DNA of 64,000 bases from JAGVSR01 sp963750715 (GTDB lineage: Bacteria > Pseudomonadota > Alphaproteobacteria > Rhizobiales > Hyphomicrobiaceae): positions 102,170 to 166,169 of the forward strand of contig CAVVRP010000009.1 of assembly GCA_963750715.1 (NCBI GenBank), read 5' to 3'. The notes beneath the pieces were generated by a model. The model ran no database searches. It had not been told where the DNA came from and was given only the letters and a program-made list of their open reading frames with translations. Below, one piece after another: positions 7,578 to 22,400 of this stretch (the stretch's first letter is position 1; each line of letters opens with the position of its first letter). A program made the translations under genes and the position numbers.

Positions 7578-8390
7578 GTGCCTGTGCCCAAAACGACTCA
7601 CCCCGATTTCGACGAGCAACTCGCTTTCGCGCATCGATTGGCCGACGCGGCCGGCGCATCGATCATGCCCTACTTCCGCTGTCCGATCGAAGTGCTGAAC
7701 AAAGACAAGGGGGCCGGTTTTGATCCGGTGACCGCTGCTGATCGCGCCGCGGAGATCGCCATCGCGGCTTTGATCGAGACCGAGCGGCCGGGGCACGGCA
7801 TCGTCGGCGAGGAGTTCGGCAATCGGAACGAGCAGGCCCAGAACCGCTGGGTCATCGATCCGATCGACGGCACGCGCGCCTTCATCATGGGGTCGCCCCT
7901 GTGGGGAACGTTGATCGGCCTTCTCGACCGGCATTGCGCCGCGCTCGGCATCATGGATCAGCCCTACACGCGCGAGCGCTTCTGGTCAGGTAAGGATGCG
8001 ACCTACTTTCGCGACACCACCGGCGAGACGCGACAGGTGCGCACCCGAAGCTGCGGCCGCATCGAGGACGCGACGTTTACCACCACGCATCCGGACCTGT
8101 TCGTCCCCGGTGTGGAGGTCGAGGCCTTCCAGCGCTTGAAATCGTCCGCTCGCATGACGCGCTATGGCGGCGATTGCTACGCCTATTGCCTGCTGGCCTC
8201 CGGCTTCATCGATGTGATCATCGAGACCGGCCTCAAGTCCTACGACGTCGTTGCCCTGATCCCAATTGTCGAACGCGCCGGTGGCGTCATCACGACGTGG
8301 GAGGGACATGCGGCCACTTCGGGGGGGCGCATCGTGGCAACCGGCGATCCGAGACTGCATGACGCTGTGCTGAAGATGCTTGCCGCTTGA
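7578..8390 (+). CDS. hisN: histidinol-phosphatase, inositol-monophosphatase type
   Basis: A 270-residue IMPase-superfamily protein. Metal-binding motifs are present in order: GEEFG (Glu, motif 1), WVIDPIDGTRAFI (motif 2, two Asp) and the C-terminal TGLKSYDVVALIPIVERAGG (Asp of motif 3). The segments ASIMPYFR and AFIMGSPLWGTLIGL point to the HisN-type histidinol-phosphatase of Actinobacteria and Alphaproteobacteria rather than SuhB proper. It would dephosphorylate L-histidinol phosphate, the penultimate steps of histidine synthesis. GTG at 7578 is used as start. Its placement after N-formylglutamate amidohydrolase and the sRNA pair looks like conserved synteny. Specificity versus other sugar phosphates is not proven by sequence. 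Confidence 0.85.
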   Translation: MPVPKTTHPDFDEQLAFAHRLADAAGASIMPYFRCPIEVLNKDKGAGFDPVTAADRAAEIAIAALIETERPGHGIVGEEFGNRNEQAQNRWVIDPIDGTRAFIMGSPLWGTLIGLLDRHCAALGIMDQPYTRERFWSGKDATYFRDTTGETRQVRTRSCGRIEDATFTTTHPDLFVPGVEVEAFQRLKSSARMTRYGGDCYAYCLLASGFIDVIIETGLKSYDVVALIPIVERAGGVITTWEGHAATSGGRIVATGDPRLHDAVLKMLAA

Positions 8391-8403
8391 AGCGCCAACG
8401 CCC

Positions 8404-9363
8404 TCACGCGACTGCTGCGTTGACCCCGAGATAGGCGTCGGCGGCCGCCCAGAAGCGCAACCGCACGGGATCGGCTTCCTGCAGAAGTTCATGGCGCGCG
8501 CCGTGCAGCAGAATATGCGAGCAGGACTTGATCTGGACACTGAATGCCTCAGTGGCTCGGGTCGAGACGATCTGGTCGTTCCCGGCTGAGAATATAAGCA
8601 TCGGTACCCGGATCAAGGCCGCGTAACGCGGTGCCGTGATCATCGCGCATGAGCGATAGGCCGCGCGCAGCCATCCGATCGTCGGCGACCCGAGGCGCAG
8701 ATGTGGAGCCGCGTCCAGAACCGCCTTGGAGCGTGCCCATCTCTCACGGTCCGACGTGAGCTCATTTCCTTCGAAGGTCGTGACGTCCGTTAGTACCCCT
8801 GATCCGCCCTTCACGTATGACCTGGCGAGACCCGCGAGGCCGCCGGCTTCGGCATAGAGGCGGACGATGCTCTGCGGATAGCCGACCTTTGCATCGGCGA
8901 ATGCGATCATCGGCGCAGTGAGGATCATGCGGTCGAACCACGATCCGGTCTGGCTGGCGCGGCGCAGCAGCACGTGTCCCCCCATGGAGTGTCCCAGTCC
9001 GATGTAAGGGGGCGGGCAATCCGGCAGCACGATCTCCTGCATGAACCGCCGAAGATCGGCATCGTATTCAGCGAAGCTGTCGACATGACCTTTGAGAGTA
9101 TCGTCGAGCAGCCGTTCGGAACCGCCCTGGCCGCGCCAGTCCATGGTCGCGACCGCGAACCCGCGCCGGCGCAGATCGGCGATGACCTCGAAATACTTTT
9201 CTATGAACTCGGCCCGGCCGCCGAAGAGACAGACCGTGCCTCGCCGGCCGCCGCGCGTAGCTTCCCATCGCGCGTAGCGCAGTTTGCGGCCGTCATAGCC
9301 CGCGAGCGCCCCAACCACGGCACCGCTCGGCACCGGGTTTTTCGCCAGGGAGACGAGTTCCAT
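8404..9363 (-). CDS. alpha/beta hydrolase, lysophospholipase (PldB/monoacylglycerol lipase) type
   Basis: A cytoplasmic alpha/beta hydrolase of about 319 residues. The oxyanion strand TVCLFGGRAEFIEKYFEV, the MDWRGQGGSER loop and nucleophile elbow GHSMGGH identify the Hydrolase_4 (serine aminopeptidase S33/PldB) group; the acid is probably in FSAGNDQIVS and the histidine in GARHELLQE. It would cleave ester bonds of lysophospholipids or monoacylglycerols, exact substrate unknown. ATG at 9363 (MELVSLAKNPVPSG) is preferred; the frame is open to 9390. It converges with hisN, the 3' ends being 13 bases apart. Confidence 0.85.
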   Translation of the reverse strand: MELVSLAKNPVPSGAVVGALAGYDGRKLRYARWEATRGGRRGTVCLFGGRAEFIEKYFEVIADLRRRGFAVATMDWRGQGGSERLLDDTLKGHVDSFAEYDADLRRFMQEIVLPDCPPPYIGLGHSMGGHVLLRRASQTGSWFDRMILTAPMIAFADAKVGYPQSIVRLYAEAGGLAGLARSYVKGGSGVLTDVTTFEGNELTSDRERWARSKAVLDAAPHLRLGSPTIGWLRAAYRSCAMITAPRYAALIRVPMLIFSAGNDQIVSTRATEAFSVQIKSCSHILLHGARHELLQEADPVRLRFWAAADAYLGVNAAVA

Positions 9364-9563
9364 AGGTTTGGTTCCGTCGTCGACGCGCACTGCATGGAGA
9401 GGTTAACACGTCGACCGGCGGCCCCCAAGGTAGGCGCCCCTCTTGAACCGACATGCGTGCACACTATCTCCCGGTAAGACGCTCGCCGATACGGGAGCGT
9501 CTAAAGTCTTGGCCCTGCCCCCGGGAGGGCCCTCCCACATGTCGCTTCTTAGGAGGATATGCC

Positions 9564-10013
9564 ATGCGACACTTCGATTTCGCCCCCCTCTATCGTTCCA
9601 CGATCGGCTTCGACCGCCTGGCCCAGGTGCTCGACAGCATGGCCTCGACCGAGGCAGACGTAGCCTATCCACCCTACAATATCGAACGGATCGCCGATAA
9701 TCACTACCGCATCACCATGGCGGTTGCCGGGTTCGCACAGGATGAGCTGAAGGTCGATGTCAAGGAGTCAACGCTGGGCGTACGCGGTGAAAAGGCCGCA
9801 GAGAACGGGGAACGCCAGTTCCTGCATCGTGGCATTGCCGCCCGCAATTTCGACCGCCGCTTCCAGCTCGCCGACCATGTCGAGGTTACCTCGGCCGATC
9901 TCAAGGACGGCCTGCTGCACATCGACCTGGTTCGCAACGTGCCCGAGCGCCTAAAGCCGCGCACCGTACCGATCGGCACGTCGAGCGTGAAGCAGATCGA
10001 AGCCGGAGCCTAA
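9564..10013 (+). CDS. Hsp20/IbpA family small heat-shock protein
   Basis: The 149-residue protein is a class A small heat-shock protein. The N-terminus MRHFDFAPLYRSTIGFDR, the start of the alpha-crystallin domain YPPYNIER and the sequence ITMAVAGFAQDEL are typical of rhizobial IbpA/HspA proteins, ending in LVRNVPERLKPRTVPIG that contains the I/V-x-I/V type C-terminal anchor region. It holds unfolding proteins in the cytoplasm during heat or solvent stress. AGGAGG at 9551-9556 is a strong ribosome site before ATG 9564; the open frame further upstream is not needed. No convincing ROSE-type RNA thermometer was worked out, though the leader is GC-rich. Confidence 0.9.
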   Translation: MRHFDFAPLYRSTIGFDRLAQVLDSMASTEADVAYPPYNIERIADNHYRITMAVAGFAQDELKVDVKESTLGVRGEKAAENGERQFLHRGIAARNFDRRFQLADHVEVTSADLKDGLLHIDLVRNVPERLKPRTVPIGTSSVKQIEAGA

Positions 10014-10072
10014 CGGCCAAGGCCACATTGATCCCCGTCTCGGATCAGACCGCCTTCCTTCCGAGCCTTCCC

Positions 10073-10104
10073 GGGCGTCGCGCATTCCCTGCGCGGCGCC
10101 CTTT
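10073..10104 (+). terminator. intrinsic terminator after hsp20
   Basis: A 12-base arm GGGCGTCGCGCA pairs with TGCGCGGCGCCC (one G-U type mismatch) across a five-base loop and is followed by TTT, 60 bases after the hsp20 stop. Confidence 0.7.
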
Positions 10105-10106
10105 CG

Positions 10107-10547
10107 TGTGTTTGTATTCGCGCTTGTCTCGCTTAACAAAATCTGCAAAATTCGTGACTGGTAGGTCAGCAATCCTGTCCTTTATGCGCTCGACATGGTG
10201 CGCGAGGTCGACTGCTGTCTCCCGATGGACGTTTGGCTGGAACCTCCGGCCGGTCATCGAACCGCGCGCGGGAACGGGGCGAATGAAAAGGGGCGGGGAG
10301 TTATCGGGCTCGCGGGCACAGCCGGCAGGGGTGCCGTCTGGAGTCGTCGCCTTGCCGCTTGCGCCGCGCGACGAGCTAACCGTGGCGATACGAAAACGTT
10401 ATTCCGAGGGCGGCTGAGCCTTCCGGCTTGGCGCCCACAGAACGGTCCTCTGTGAACGGCACTGCGTAGGTGCCATCCGCATGGTAACCGGGACGAAATT
10501 TCAATCTGGCGGCTTTTGGGCCGCGGAGCGACTCGAGGACGAGATAC
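10107..10547. other. intergenic region upstream of gltB, no gene recognised
   Basis: About 440 bases between the hsp20 terminator and gltB. Short frames occur on both strands but none resembles a known protein. It must contain the gltB promoter; no clear sigma-54 (GG-N10-GC) or sigma-70 sites could be fixed by eye. Confidence 0.5.
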
Positions 10548-15263
<4,716 letters not shown>

Positions 15264-15355
15264 GCTTCCGACCCCGACAAACGACGCCGCGACCAATTGA
15301 AATCCACTGCCGGGATCGGCCAGAACGGCCCCTCCCTGATCGAGACGAGAGCGCC

Positions 15356-16792
15356 ATGGGCAAGCCGACAGGATTTCTGGAACTCGACCGCACGGACCGC
15401 AAGTACGAGCCGGCCGAGAACCGCGTGAAACATTGGCACGAGTTCGTCGTGCCGCTGCCGGAGCCCGACGTCAAGGCGCAGGCGTCACGCTGCATGGATT
15501 GCGGCATCCCCTTCTGTCACAACGGCTGCCCGGTCAATAACCAGATCCCCGACTGGAACGACCTCGTCTATCGCGGCGACTGGAAGCAGGCTGCGCTCAA
15601 TCTGCATTCGACCAACAACTTCCCCGAGGTCACGGGCCGCGTGTGTCCCGCGCCGTGCGAAGCCTCATGCACGCTCAACATCGACGACAAGCCGGTGACC
15701 ATCAAGACCATCGAATGCACGATCGCCGATCGCGCCTTTCAGGAAGGCTGGATCGTACCGCAGCCGCCTGAGCACAAGACCGGCAAGCGCATCGCCATCA
15801 TCGGTTCGGGTCCGGCAGGGCTTTCCGCGGCCCAGCAGCTTGCCCGCGCCGGACATGATGTGAATGTCTACGAAAAGAATGCCCGGCCCGGCGGGCTACT
15901 CGTTTACGGCATTCCCGACTTCAAGATGGAAAAGCACATCATCGCGCGCCGTGTGCGCCAGATGGAAGCTGAAGGCGTCACGTTCCACTGCAATGTCCAC
16001 GTCGGGACGCAAGTGAGCATGGCCGAGATCGAGGCGCGTCATGACGCGGTGCTTCTCGCGCTCGGATCCGAACAACCCTTCGACTTCTTCGCCAAGGCAC
16101 CAGGCCGCGATCTGGACGGCATCCACTACGCCATGGATTTCCTGCCGCAGCAGAACAGCCGCCTCGCCGGCGAGTCATGGCCGCGCGCCAAGGAGATTTC
16201 CGCCAAAGACAAGCATATCATCGTCATCGGCGGCGGCGACACGGGCTCCGACTGCATTGGCACCTCTTTCCGTCAGGGCGCCAAGAGCGTCACACAGCTC
16301 GAGATCATGCCGCGCCCGCCCGAGAAGGAGAACAAGGCGCTGTCTTGGCCGAACTGGCCGATGAAGCTGCGCGTGTCATCCTCGCAGGCCGAGGGCGCCA
16401 AGACCGAGTACTCGATTTCGACGACGCACTTCTCCGGCGAAGGCGGGAAGATCAAGAAGCTCCACTACACCCGCCTCGATGGCAAGATGCAGCCGGTTCC
16501 GGGCAGCGAAGGCGCATTCGACGCCGACCTCGTGCTGCTCGCCATGGGCTTTTCGGGTCCGATCGAGTCGGACGTGGTCAAGGAACTTGGCCTCGCCGTC
16601 GTGCCGCGTGGGCGCTTTAAGGGCTTAGATGCGAACGATCGCGACTACAAGCTGCCGCGCAACGCGAAGCTGTTTGCGGCCGGCGATATCCGGCGTGGTC
16701 AGTCGCTAGTTGTGTGGGCGATCCGCGAAGGCCGTCAGGCGGCGCATGCTATCGACAAGGCGCTGATGGGCGCCACCACGCTGCCGCGGTGA
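15356..16792 (+). CDS. gltD: glutamate synthase (NADPH) small subunit
   Basis: The 478-residue beta subunit carries electrons from NADPH through FAD to GltB. The N-terminal cysteine-rich region CMDCGIPFCHNGCP and CPAPCEASC hold the 4Fe-4S clusters. A first Rossmann motif IIGSGPAGLSAAQQLARAG (FAD) is near residue 145 and a second IVIGGGDTGSDC (NADPH) near 290; the C-terminal AAGDIRRGQSLVVWAIREGRQAA closes the FAD site. Length and order match the bacterial family. ATG at 15356 is preceded by GAGACGAGAG. It is in one operon with gltB. Confidence 0.96.
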   Translation: MGKPTGFLELDRTDRKYEPAENRVKHWHEFVVPLPEPDVKAQASRCMDCGIPFCHNGCPVNNQIPDWNDLVYRGDWKQAALNLHSTNNFPEVTGRVCPAPCEASCTLNIDDKPVTIKTIECTIADRAFQEGWIVPQPPEHKTGKRIAIIGSGPAGLSAAQQLARAGHDVNVYEKNARPGGLLVYGIPDFKMEKHIIARRVRQMEAEGVTFHCNVHVGTQVSMAEIEARHDAVLLALGSEQPFDFFAKAPGRDLDGIHYAMDFLPQQNSRLAGESWPRAKEISAKDKHIIVIGGGDTGSDCIGTSFRQGAKSVTQLEIMPRPPEKENKALSWPNWPMKLRVSSSQAEGAKTEYSISTTHFSGEGGKIKKLHYTRLDGKMQPVPGSEGAFDADLVLLAMGFSGPIESDVVKELGLAVVPRGRFKGLDANDRDYKLPRNAKLFAAGDIRRGQSLVVWAIREGRQAAHAIDKALMGATTLPR

Positions 16793-17246
16793 AGTGCGAC
16801 ATCCGCTCAGCCGGATCATGCGGATCCGCGATCACATCTACGGCGTGTGAGAACTGACGGCCGCCACGAAGCCAGAAATCTAGGTTTCAGCGAAAGGCTT
16901 CGACAGCACTGGAATGTGAAACGAGGCAGTGACGCGCTGCCGCCGTAGGCCGTCATGACGGCCAGAGATGGCCTACGAGCGATGATCGCATCGGCTACGG
17001 GAAGGCTGTCGTCCATATCCAAGGATAGATCCAGAATGCCTCCGGGGCGTTGCCGAAGGCGTCGGAGAACCGGCATCGTCCGTTATGACGGCGCTCGAAC
17101 TCGCTGCCCACGTCCCAGCTGGAAGCCCTGCAGCTCATATGCGTCGAGGGCTTGGACTTTGCGGATTTTGCGTTCGCATCGGCTTCAGCATGTCAAGGTT
17201 CATCACCACGCTCGGTAATTGTCTCGATCATATGCCGGCCTCCGCA
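16793..17246. other. intergenic region after gltD, no gene recognised
   Basis: About 450 bases with only short frames (for example an 86-codon minus-strand frame at 16816-17076) that I cannot link to any family. Since decayed genes follow directly, this may be more of the same decayed segment. Confidence 0.4.
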
Positions 17247-17613
17247 CTACCTCTCGACGAGGGACCGGAATCCGCACCAGATCATCCGCTTTGTGTCAAA
17301 TGGCATTGTGCTGGGGTTCATGGACGCCATTCGCGGGTCGTTCATAACCGCAGCGTTCATCCGGTCGCGGTTTTCGCGTAACTCGTAGCCGATCCACAAA
17401 AACACGACGGTTTGGCCCGGCTCGAGCTGTGCCGATTGCGGATTACGGGAACGATGTGTGCTTGCCGGGTTTCACATCGTACGCGATGCACTCGACATAT
17501 TCGAGGGAACCATACTCGCGCCATACCTTGCCGGCATCCTGGCAAGAGCGCTGGTATATTTCTATCCTTTCCTTCCGCAGCGGAACGACAAATCCATCGA
17601 CGTATCTTGCCAT
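17247..17613 (-). pseudogene. DUF1428 (YbaA-like) family protein, frameshifted
   Basis: The minus strand from ATG 17613 reads MARYVDGFVVPLRKERIEIY and later VWREYGSLEYVECIAYDVKPGKHTSFP, the characteristic DUF1428 N-terminal half. The frame then meets a stop near 17440; in the next frame it continues LEPGQTVVFLWIGYELRENR to MPFDTKRMIWCGF and stops at 17247. Total length (367 bases, 122 codons plus one base) equals the usual ~118-residue family length, so a single indel near 17430 breaks the gene. DUF1428 proteins are small cytoplasmic ferredoxin-fold proteins of unknown function that often neighbour YCII/DGPF proteins, as here. Confidence 0.75.
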
Positions 17614-17668
17614 GGCTCAGAACTCCATTCCAAAGACGCCGCTGACGCGGGCGTCAGAGGACAGCGGC

Positions 17669-18138
17669 CTAGTGGCCGCCCCGCGCAGCGGCTTCCAGTT
17701 CAACGATATCGGTGCGTGTCATCGTCATAATGGTCGTAATTACGCGATTGACAATGTCCGGGTCGGGCCCGTCGAACCACAGGCAGTGTGCGATCATTGT
17801 TGTCATGGACATACGGTCATTCCTGCCTGGCGGTCGCGTCATGGCGTCGCCGAAGTCCTCCATGTCGACCACCGGACGAATCTCAATCTCGCAAGCCTCA
17901 TTGTGAGTATTTTGACATCGCGTTACCCAACTTAGGGGGTCGAGTTGCCAGATCCAGTTACCGGCGTGCAGTTCACTGGTCTCAAAGAACGGTCCCTTGA
18001 TGACCGATCTGTCCGTTCCCGAGAACCTCACGCGCAACTCGCGCGCCTTTAGAGGGCGCCTGAGCGATCAACATCCGAGCTTGGCATTTCTCCCGCTTCC
18101 GAAGCCTTGCTGGCCTTGACCAGGATCATGAACTTCAT
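17669..18138 (-). pseudogene. YCII/DGPF domain protein, internally deleted and frameshifted
   Basis: From ATG 18138 the minus strand reads MKFMILVKASKASEAGEMPS, the usual start of DGPF (YCII-related) proteins, then hits a stop after about 26 codons. The body resumes in another frame as RVRFSGTDRSVIKGPFFETSELHAGNWIWQ and IEIRPVVDMEDFGD, the family's core and C-terminus. Roughly 25 residues between the two parts (the helix segment before the VRFSG strand) are missing, so this is a true deletion, not just an indel. After the DFGD end the frame runs on about 35 residues to a stop at 17669. DGPF proteins often pair with ECF sigma factors; none is seen here. Confidence 0.72.
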
Positions 18139-18324
18139 GGTCTGTTCTGCGGCGTTCAGGAAACGGCTTCGCCGGTTCGACGTTCCCAGGCCATCCTCAG
18201 ACTGCTCAACATTATCCGGTCGCCGGGGCGCGCCTTCGTGCTAGAGCACCGTGACCCATCTGGGCTATGTTATGGAACTGGGCACTTCCGAGCCCGCCTC
18301 TCAACAACAAGCGCGGCGCATCTG

Positions 18325-19431
18325 ATGTTCAAACACACCTTGGCTTGGCTCGCCGTCATCCTGGCCATCGCCGGGGTTGGTGGTGGCTTGAGTCTCTATA
18401 AGATCAATCAGTTCAAGGCAGCCGGCGCTGGGCACGGATCTCACGAGCCGATGGAGGCCGTTGCGGCCGTGCGGGCACGTACGGGTGAAGTCGCTTTCAC
18501 TACGCGGGCGATCGGCACTGTCGTCGCCTTGCGCCAACTCGACATCCGAAACGAGATCGCTGGTCTGATTGCAGAGATGGGGTTCAGCTCGGGCAGCATT
18601 GTCGAGGCTGGCCAGCTTCTCGTCCAATTGGACGTACGCCAGGAGCAGGCCGCGCTGGTGGCTGCCGAGGCCGAGGCGCAGCTCGCCAAGCAGAATCTGG
18701 ACCGTCGAGAAGGCCTGAGAAGCAGCCCGGCGTACTCAGCACAGGAGACTGATCGATCGCGCTCGGAGCATGCATCCGCCAGTGCACGCGCGCGCAGTCT
18801 TGCTGTGGCGATCGAGAAAAAGCGGATCGTCGCGCCGTTTCGCGCGCGCATCGGCATTACGAATCTCCAGCCCGGCGCCTATCTGGAATCGGGCACCCTG
18901 ATCGGACGGTTGCAGGGCATCGAGGATGATGTCCATGTCGACTTCTCGCTGCCGCAGGACGAAGCGGCCGAGATCCGGACCGGCACCTCAGTCGTCCTGT
19001 CGGGTAGCGCAATTCCGGCCGGAACCACGGCGGTTGTCGTGGCCGAGGATGACAGCATCAACTCGACCAACCGGGCCGTGCGCTTGCGCGCGACGGCGAA
19101 GGGTATCGGCGGATTGGTCCGGCCGGGGACCTTCGTCGACGTCATAGCCACGACGTCCAAGCCGCGTGCGACCGTCCTCATCCCACTGACGGCATTGCGG
19201 CGCTCCCCCAATGGCCAGCATGTATTCGTTCTGGTCGAGGAAGCCGGCAAGCTGCGTGCGCGTCAGCGCACGGTGACGACGGGTGCAATTCAGGGCGACG
19301 ATATCGCCGTCGACAAGGGACTGGTGGCCGGCGAGCTCATTGCGGCTTCCGGATCTTTCAAGCTGCGCGAAGGTCTCCTGGTCAATACCGAGGTCCCGCG
19401 GGCGGCCAACGCCACCACCGGCGTAAATTGA
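18325..19431 (+). CDS. RND efflux system periplasmic adaptor (membrane fusion protein)
   Basis: A 368-residue HlyD-type adaptor that links the RND pump to an outer-membrane channel. The N-terminus MFKHTLAWLAVILAIAGVGG is a membrane anchor/signal segment; the lipoyl/barrel-sandwich half begins near GEVAFTTRAIGTVVALRQLDIRNEI, the hairpin is rich in Ala/Glu (VAAEAEAQLAKQNLDRREGL), and the beta-barrel contains GAYLESGTLIGRLQ and VRPGTFVDVIA. The hairpin is short, typical of adaptors for HAE1-family pumps of Alphaproteobacteria. ATG 18325 is chosen over the open frame to 18238 because it begins the anchor. The pump gene follows after 17 bases. Confidence 0.88.
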   Translation: MFKHTLAWLAVILAIAGVGGGLSLYKINQFKAAGAGHGSHEPMEAVAAVRARTGEVAFTTRAIGTVVALRQLDIRNEIAGLIAEMGFSSGSIVEAGQLLVQLDVRQEQAALVAAEAEAQLAKQNLDRREGLRSSPAYSAQETDRSRSEHASASARARSLAVAIEKKRIVAPFRARIGITNLQPGAYLESGTLIGRLQGIEDDVHVDFSLPQDEAAEIRTGTSVVLSGSAIPAGTTAVVVAEDDSINSTNRAVRLRATAKGIGGLVRPGTFVDVIATTSKPRATVLIPLTALRRSPNGQHVFVLVEEAGKLRARQRTVTTGAIQGDDIAVDKGLVAGELIAASGSFKLREGLLVNTEVPRAANATTGVN

Positions 19432-19448
19432 GAAGCTGAGGAGTTCTC

Positions 19449-22400
19449 ATGCGCGCCATGGACGTATTCGTGCGGCGGCCGGTCATCGCCATTGTCGTCA
19501 ATCTGGCACTGGTTCTCATCGGCCTCAGGGCGGCAACTCAGCTGCCGGTCCAGCAGTATCCACGCATCGAAAGCTCGTCGGTCATCATCACGACGGTCTA
19601 CGTCGGAGCGTCGGCAGAGGGCATCCGAGGCTTCGTCACGACCCCCATCGAACGCGCCGTATCGTCCATCACGGGTGTTGATTATGTCGAATCGACCAGC
19701 GTTCCTGGCCTGAGTACCGTCACCGTTCGACTGAAGCTCAACCATCCCACCAACGTGGCCCTGACCGAGGTCGGCAATCGCCTCAGTCAGGTTCGCAGCG
19801 AGTTGCCGGCCGAGGTCGAGTCGCCCGTCGTCGAAGTGCAGCGGGCCGACCGGCCTTACGCAACTTTCTATGTCAGCGTCACATCCGACACGATGACGCC
19901 ATCGCAACTCACCGACTATCTGTCGCGCAACATACAACCCCGGCTCAGTACACTCGCGAATGTGCAACGCGTGGGCTTGGAGGGCTCGCGCCCGCAGGCG
20001 ATGCGGATCTGGATCGATGCCGAGCGCCTCGCCGCCTTCAACCTGAGCGCTGGAGACGTCGAGGCTGCGCTGAGGCGCAACAATTTCCTCGCTGCGGTCG
20101 GACGCACCAAGAGCAACCAGGTTCAGGTCGATCTTCTGGTCAATACGGACCTTCACACCGTCGAGGAATTCGAGCGGCTGATCGTGCGGGAAAATGCCGA
20201 CCGCGTCGTACGGATAGCCGACGTAGGGCGTGTCGAACTCGGCGCGGAGGAGGATACCTCCAACGTGCGCCACAACGGTAAGGAGGCGGTCTACCTGTCC
20301 GTGTGGCCGTTGCCGGGCACCAACGAGATCAGTGTGGCACATGCGCTGCGCGCCGAAATCGACGACCTCCGACCGGCGCTCCCCCCTGGTACCGAAATCG
20401 CGCTCGCCTACGACGGCACCGTCTACATGGAAAACTCGCTCAAGGAGATCGCCACCACCTTCACCGAGACAGTCGCCATCGTAGGGCTGATCGTGTTTTT
20501 ATTCCTGGGCTCAGCACGCAGCGCACTTGTGCCTTTGGTCACGATTCCCATCTCGCTCATAGGCGCCATGGCGGCGATGATGGCGATGGGATTTTCGCTC
20601 AATCTTCTGACGCTTCTGGCAATCGTGCTGTCCGTTGGGCTCGTCGTCGACGACGCCATCGTCGTGGTGGAAAACGTCTCCCGCCACATGCGCAATGGCA
20701 TGGGCCGCATAGAAGCGGCCCTTGTCAGCACGCGCCAGCTGTTCGGCCCGATTGTCGCCATGACGATCACGCTTGCCGCCGTCTATGCGCCGATCGGATT
20801 GCTTTCGGGGCTAACGGGCGTACTCTTCAAGGAGTTCGCCTTCACGTTGGCGACGGCGGTTATCGTCTCGGGTTTCGTGGCGGTAACGCTGTCTCCGATC
20901 ATGAGCGCCTACACGGTGCCTCAGGGCGCCCATGAAGGCCGATATGCGCGCTTCGTCAACCGCATGCTGGATCGCCTGGCGGCATCCTATGGCCGCCTGC
21001 TGGATAAGGTCCTGAACTTTCGAGGTCAGATCCTCGTCTTCGGTGCCTTCATCGGTCTTCTTGCGGTGCCACTCTATGTATTTTCCGGCAAGGAACTGGC
21101 TCCCGTCGAAGACGAAGGCTTCATTCTGCTGATCGTCAACTCGGCCCCCGATGCCTCACTTGCCTATACGACGTCGCACATGGCCAAGGTGTACGACATC
21201 GGCAAGTCGATGGCCGAGTTCGACGCCATGTTCGAGATCGTTTTCCCGTCGAACGGGTTCGGCGGCTTTCTGTTCAAGAATTGGCACGACCGCGAGCGTT
21301 CCGCGCACGAAATCCTGCCGCAGGTCTATGGCGCGGTGTCTCAGATCAAGGAACTGCAGATTTTTCCCGTGCTGCCTCCCGCGTTGCCGGGTGCCGGGAA
21401 TTTCGATGTCGAACTGGTCATGAAAGGCCCCGGCACACCCGAACAGATGGCCGAGTATGCGGGGCAACTTGTCGGCGCCGCGTTTGGCAGCGGACAGTTC
21501 ATGTTTGCCGACACCGATCTCAAGATCGATCTTCCGCAGGTTCGCGTGGTCGTCAACCGCGAGCGTGTCGCCGATCTAGGGCTCGATCTGGCCGACATAG
21601 GCCGGCAGCTCGGCACCCTGGTGGCCGGCAACTACGTCAACCGCTTCACCATTGACGGGCGCGCCTACAAAGTCATCCCGCAGGTCGGCATCGACGCCCG
21701 CGCGGCCGCGGGACACCTGCTCGACTACAAGATACAGGCGAAGGACGGAAAGCAGGTCGCGATCTCGTCGCTGGCGAGCCTGGAGACGTTTACGGCCCCG
21801 CGCACGCTGGCGCGCTTCCAGCAGAACGACAGCTTCCGTGTCTATGGCGGCGTCAGACCCGGAGTGACCAAAGCCGAAGCGCTGGCCACGCTGGAGGCGG
21901 CCGCACGCAACATTCTGCCGCCGGGCTACACCATCGACTATGCCGGTGAATCGCGCCAGATCCGCCAGGAAGGTACGACGCTCGCCGGCACGCTCGGTTT
22001 CGCAATTCTGCTGATCTATCTCGTTCTGGCGGCGCAATTCGGCAGCTTCCGCGATCCGCTCGTGGTGCTCCTCGGCTCGGTGCCGCTCGCTCTGACGGCA
22101 GCTCTCGTGTTCACATTCTTGGGATTCACCACGATCAATATCTACAGCCAGATCGGCCTGATCACGCTCGTTGGTCTCATCGCGAAGAACGGCATCCTCA
22201 TCGTGGCGTTCGCCAACGAGCTTCAGCAGGAGGGGGCTGATAAGCTGGGTGCCATACGCGAAGCGGCGATGACTCGTCTGCGGCCGATCCTGATGACGAC
22301 GGCTGCGACTATCTTCGGTCACCTTCCCTTGGTGTTCGTGACCGGGGCTGGCGCGGAGGCGAGAAACAGCATCGGCATCATGCTGGTCAGCGGTATGGCG

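Noticed and set aside
9544..9563. ROSE-type RNA thermometer before hsp20
   Set aside because: The strong AGGAGG site is not clearly paired in a ROSE-like U(U/C)GCU structure by eye; folding software is needed.
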